A stretch of 8,421 nucleotides of DNA from Deltaproteobacteria bacterium (GTDB taxonomy: Bacteria; Desulfobacterota; Syntrophobacteria; BM002): contig JAGFXI010000070.1 in assembly GCA_017861095.1 (NCBI GenBank), positions 1-8,421 of the forward strand. Direction: 5' to 3'. Position 1 is the first letter of the stretch; each line of letters opens with the position of its first letter. Of this stretch, positions 6,580 through 8,421 are shown piece by piece. The notes below the pieces were generated by a model. It had not been told where the DNA came from and did no database searches. It was given only the letters and a program-made list of their open reading frames with translations. Both the position numbers and the translations under genes were made by a program.

Positions 6580-6908
6580 ACCGCACCGTCCCCTAGTCTT
6601 TGTCGAGTTTGCTGCCTCGCTCAACCGGAGCCTCATTCCCATGCCGATAGGAGGCTGTGGGGATAACTGAACGCAGAAGGTGCCTTACGGTGTGCCGCCA
6701 GGTGCGGAGGACAGTTCGATCAAGATCGCCCATGCCCACGGCCGGCACCGCGCGCCATGGGATGCAACCAGACGGAGCCACGAGCAAGCCAGGACGAGAA
6801 GGAGAGCAGGGGGACGACAGATAGGCGGGGATCGGTTTTCACCTTGCGGCTACCAACCCTGGATGTGTGGGACCCCGGTATGGGCGCTCTCGTCCAGGAC
6901 GCCCGCGC
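6580..6908. other. Intergenic region between the CBS-ACT gene and the binding-protein gene
   Basis: This 329-bp stretch has no convincing gene; its open frames overlap each other and match nothing recognised. It should hold the end of the CBS-ACT transcript and the promoter of the binding protein-kinase-receiver unit, but neither is clear. Three symmetric elements are visible. GGGCG/CGCCC is a 5-bp stem at 6882-6904, five bases past the CBS-ACT stop, with no T-run. CGATC-AA-GATCG is a perfect interrupted palindrome at 6717-6728 and could be an operator. CCCATG (6729-6734) and CATGGG (6756-6761) form a spaced inverted repeat. Confidence 0.5.
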
Positions 6909-7565
6909 TTATTCTACCTTGTCGCGGGTATGGTACAGGACCTTGAACCTCTTCTCGAGCTCAGCGAGAAGGCCGCTTTCATCCTTTACACCCTTGAAGC
7001 GAATGTACACGTGACGGTAGCCCTCGGGAGCGTGCTCGTAATGGGTAATGATGCTGAAGATCCTTCCATCGTGACTTCTGATTACGTCCGTCACTTCTCT
7101 GATAGAACCGGGTTCATCGGTCAGTTCGACACCAACTTGGACCGCTGCCTGGTAGATTCCGGAAATTGAGACGAGGGCCCGGAAGAGGTCGCCCTTGGTG
7201 ATGATACCCTCTAGATCGCCTTCGTTATTCACCACGGGCAGGGCCGAGATGTCGTGCTTGAGCATGAGAGCAGCAGCTCTCTCGATGGTGTCGTCCGTAT
7301 GGCTGGTGAAGAGCTTCTTGGTCATGATTTCCTTGATCTTGAGCTGGTCGAGGAGGTAGTAAAGCTCGTGAATATCCAGTGTGCTCGCCTTGGATGGGTG
7401 GGCCTCTTTTAGGTCTCGGTCGGAGACGATGCCGGCGAGGCGACCCTTCCTCATGACCGGCAGATGTTGAATGCCGTGCTGTTTCATGAGGCGGGAGGCC
7501 TTCATCATGGAGACATCCTCATCGATAGTAATGACGTTGCTGCTCATCCAGTACTTGACCAGCAT
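6909..7565 (-). CDS. CBS-CBS-ACT domain protein (AcuB-like)
   Basis: The 218-residue cytoplasmic protein has a paired CBS module and a C-terminal ACT domain. CBS1 covers about 7-56 and ends in GIVSDRDL (45-52). CBS2 covers about 80-132 and ends in GIITKGDLFRA (120-130). The ACT domain covers about 141-210, with VELTDEPGSIREVTDVIRSH as its first strand-helix unit. CBS pairs bind adenosine nucleotides (AMP, ATP, sometimes SAM or NADH), and ACT domains bind amino acids or other small ligands. The protein is thus probably an energy/metabolite sensor with no catalytic part. The same layout is found in AcuB-type proteins, named from the B. subtilis acetoin locus, but no acetoin genes are present, so the symbol is withheld. 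The start is supported by AGGAG 7 nt upstream and a good promoter at 7602-7630. It is probably a single-gene unit, since a promoter lies before it and 329 bp follow it. Confidence 0.9.
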   Translation of the reverse strand: MLVKYWMSSNVITIDEDVSMMKASRLMKQHGIQHLPVMRKGRLAGIVSDRDLKEAHPSKASTLDIHELYYLLDQLKIKEIMTKKLFTSHTDDTIERAAALMLKHDISALPVVNNEGDLEGIITKGDLFRALVSISGIYQAAVQVGVELTDEPGSIREVTDVIRSHDGRIFSIITHYEHAPEGYRHVYIRFKGVKDESGLLAELEKRFKVLYHTRDKVE

Positions 7566-7601
7566 GACGCATCTCCTCTCGTGACAAAATTATCAAATAG
7601 A

Positions 7602-7630
7602 AGTATATCCTTAGCGGCAGGGAATGACAA
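7602..7630 (-). promoter_or_regulatory. Sigma70-type promoter of the CBS-ACT gene
   Basis: On the minus strand TTGTCA (7630-7625, 5 of 6) and TATACT (7607-7602, 5 of 6) are separated by exactly 17 bp. Transcription would start near 7595, giving a leader of about 30 nt with the AGGAG ribosome site. This is one of the best promoters in the window. Confidence 0.7.
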
Positions 7631-7682
7631 GAAATTTCGAATCAACGACTTTGCTCTCACGAGCAGAGGGCACTATCGCCTG

Positions 7683-7707
7683 CCCGGTGCGGAACATCCG
7701 TGCCGGG
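7683..7707. repeat. Interrupted inverted repeat upstream of the CBS-ACT promoter
   Basis: CCCGG (7683-7687) and CGG (7690-7692) face CCG (7698-7700) and CCGGG (7703-7707) around a 5-nt centre. As plus-strand RNA the two intervening TG/TG positions can wobble-pair, giving a 10-bp stem. It lies about 53 bp upstream of the -35 of the CBS-ACT promoter and could be an operator, or part of the 3' end of the receiver transcript. Confidence 0.35.
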
Positions 7708-7775
7708 TTGCTCTCCGATTCAGACACACCTCTATCACAGTCCGGCTGGGATTCAACAAGAAAACGCGGGGCCCT

Positions 7776-7793
7776 TCCAAAGGCGTCTTTGGA
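7776..7793 (-). terminator. Possible terminator of the right-hand receiver gene
   Basis: TCCAAAG (7776-7782) and CTTTGGA (7787-7793) form a perfect 7-bp stem with a 4-nt loop, starting about 35 nt after the receiver stop. On the minus strand TTTTCTT follows, but about 12 nt past the stem, with a GGGCCC palindrome between. This makes it a poor intrinsic terminator. Confidence 0.35.
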
Positions 7794-7827
7794 CTGAGGG
7801 GCTGCAAGGGGAAATGCGACGGTGACT

Positions 7828-8202
7828 TCAGTGGGAGACGGCGGCGACCGATGCCAACCGTTTGATCCACTCATCGGGCTGGAGCCCTTCCGAGAGATAG
7901 AGGTCTGCGCCCATGGCTGCTGTGTGTTTCGTATAGTACGCTTCCGGTTCTGGACCGGTGAGGACGACTTTTACCTCCGGTATCTGCAGGCGCAGATCCC
8001 GGATGAGGCCCTGGAAGTCTTCATCGAGGAGATAGATGTCGAGCAAGACGAGCTGAGGCTTGCAGTGGCAGGCCTTTTCTCGCAGGTCGGCGAGATCGCA
8101 CGCAAGGGTAACGTCGATGATGCCGGCTTCGGCAAGAAAATCGGCGAGCTGACTGCGAAGTACGCTGCTCTTGTGGACGAGCACTGTACGGACTGTCTCC
8201 AT
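7828..8202 (-). CDS. Atypical stand-alone receiver domain protein
   Basis: The 124-residue product is one receiver domain with no output domain. It aligns to NarL/FixJ-type receivers: TVLVHKSSVLRSQLADFL sits where 'VLIVDDHxLVRxGLxxLL' is usual. This puts His10-Lys11 in place of the Mg-binding acidic pair. The candidate acceptor Asp55 (LVLLDIYL) and Thr82 (VVLTGPEP) remain. The conserved Lys is missing (LYLSEG, Ser104-Glu105). Normal Mg-dependent phosphorylation is therefore doubtful, and the protein may be a pseudo-receiver working by binding. The start at 8202 is chosen over 8208 and 8250: GGAGGA ends exactly 6 nt before it, and the predicted promoter would start transcription near 8221, inside the longer frame. 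It has its own promoter and a possible terminator, 262 bp before the CBS-ACT gene. Its partner is unknown. Confidence 0.85.
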   Translation of the reverse strand: METVRTVLVHKSSVLRSQLADFLAEAGIIDVTLACDLADLREKACHCKPQLVLLDIYLLDEDFQGLIRDLRLQIPEVKVVLTGPEPEAYYTKHTAAMGADLYLSEGLQPDEWIKRLASVAAVSH

Positions 8203-8227
8203 GAGCATTCCTCCCCACGTAGGGGTA

Positions 8228-8256
8228 GTAATAGAGCAGCCCATGGGCACTGTCTA
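8228..8256 (-). promoter_or_regulatory. Promoter of the atypical receiver gene
   Basis: On the minus strand TAGACA (8256-8251, 5 of 6) and TATTAC (8233-8228, 4 of 6) are 17 bp apart. Transcription would begin near 8221, leaving a leader of about 19 nt that contains the GGAGGA ribosome site. This supports the short start at 8202. Confidence 0.5.
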
Positions 8257-8421
8257 TGGGGGAAAACCCGTATTTGGCGGAGGAATTGCTCCCGTTTCGC
8301 ACAACGCCGACGTGGAGGACGCCAGAGTGGTTCACCCCTGGCGACCTCAAAGGAGTGGCGGGTAAGAGAGGCTGGACGGCATTCGCCGTGGACCGACGGT
8401 GTCGGAATTAGCATGAAGCCA

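Noticed and set aside
6580..6642. Longer starts (ATG at 6642 or 6636) for the binding lipoprotein
   Set aside because: They would bury the lipoprotein signal behind about 20 polar residues; the ATG at 6579 has a ribosome site and a proper signal peptide.
6656..6666. DnaA-box-like TTATCCCCA on the minus strand, in a window carrying mnmG (often near the origin)
   Set aside because: It is one mismatched site, with no cluster of boxes, no AT-rich unwinding region and no dnaA, parAB or rsmG nearby.
6882..6904. Hairpin GGGCG/CGCCC just after the CBS-ACT stop as an intrinsic terminator
   Set aside because: The stem is only 5 bp and no T-run follows on the minus strand.
8203..8250. Longer start (ATG at 8250) for the right-hand receiver
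   Set aside because: The extra 16 residues precede the beta-1 strand, overlap the predicted promoter, and lack a ribosome site; GGAGGA fits the ATG at 8202.
1..8421. CRISPR array, insertion sequence, prophage or defence island
   Set aside because: No regularly spaced repeats, transposase, integrase or phage genes are seen, and the genes are ordinary chromosomal types.

Overview
The window looks like chromosomal DNA of a moderately GC-rich, Gram-negative-type bacterium. It carries a periplasmic-binding lipoprotein with a serine after the lipobox cysteine, and a two-membrane-segment sensor kinase. The mix of genes (tandem Usp protein, CBS-CBS-ACT protein, kinase with a cysteine-rich insert, Liv-type binding protein) resembles Desulfobacterota, Nitrospirota or NC10/Methylomirabilota genomes. 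That placement rests on gene content and is not established.

Layout. At the left edge (1-97, minus) are the first 32 codons of a TIGR01212-type radical SAM protein, divergent from mnmG (166-2079, plus), with promoter elements packed into the 68-bp gap. mnmG converges with a tandem universal stress protein gene (2100-3107, minus), 20 bp away. All remaining genes are on the minus strand. In transcription order from the right they are: an atypical stand-alone receiver (8202-7828), a CBS-CBS-ACT protein (7565-6909), then a three-gene unit of Liv-type binding lipoprotein (6579-5386), sensor histidine kinase (5344-3695) and stand-alone receiver (3698-3300).

The three-gene unit is the most interesting part. 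A periplasmic solute-binding lipoprotein sits directly before a transmembrane kinase and its receiver, with no permease or ATPase gene. The binding protein may therefore present its ligand to the kinase rather than to a transporter. The kinase carries a five-cysteine segment inserted in its HAMP linker, which suggests a second, redox or metal input. A perfect 8-bp hairpin between the binding-protein and kinase genes could set a high binding-protein to kinase ratio. Neither receiver in the window has an output domain, and one lacks the usual acidic pair and lysine.

Good sigma70-like promoters are visible for mnmG, the CBS gene and the right-hand receiver, and a weaker one for the usp gene. No convincing promoter was found for the three-gene unit. 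No rRNA, tRNA, insertion sequence, CRISPR array or phage gene was recognised. Positions 8257-8421 hold no gene that can be supported.
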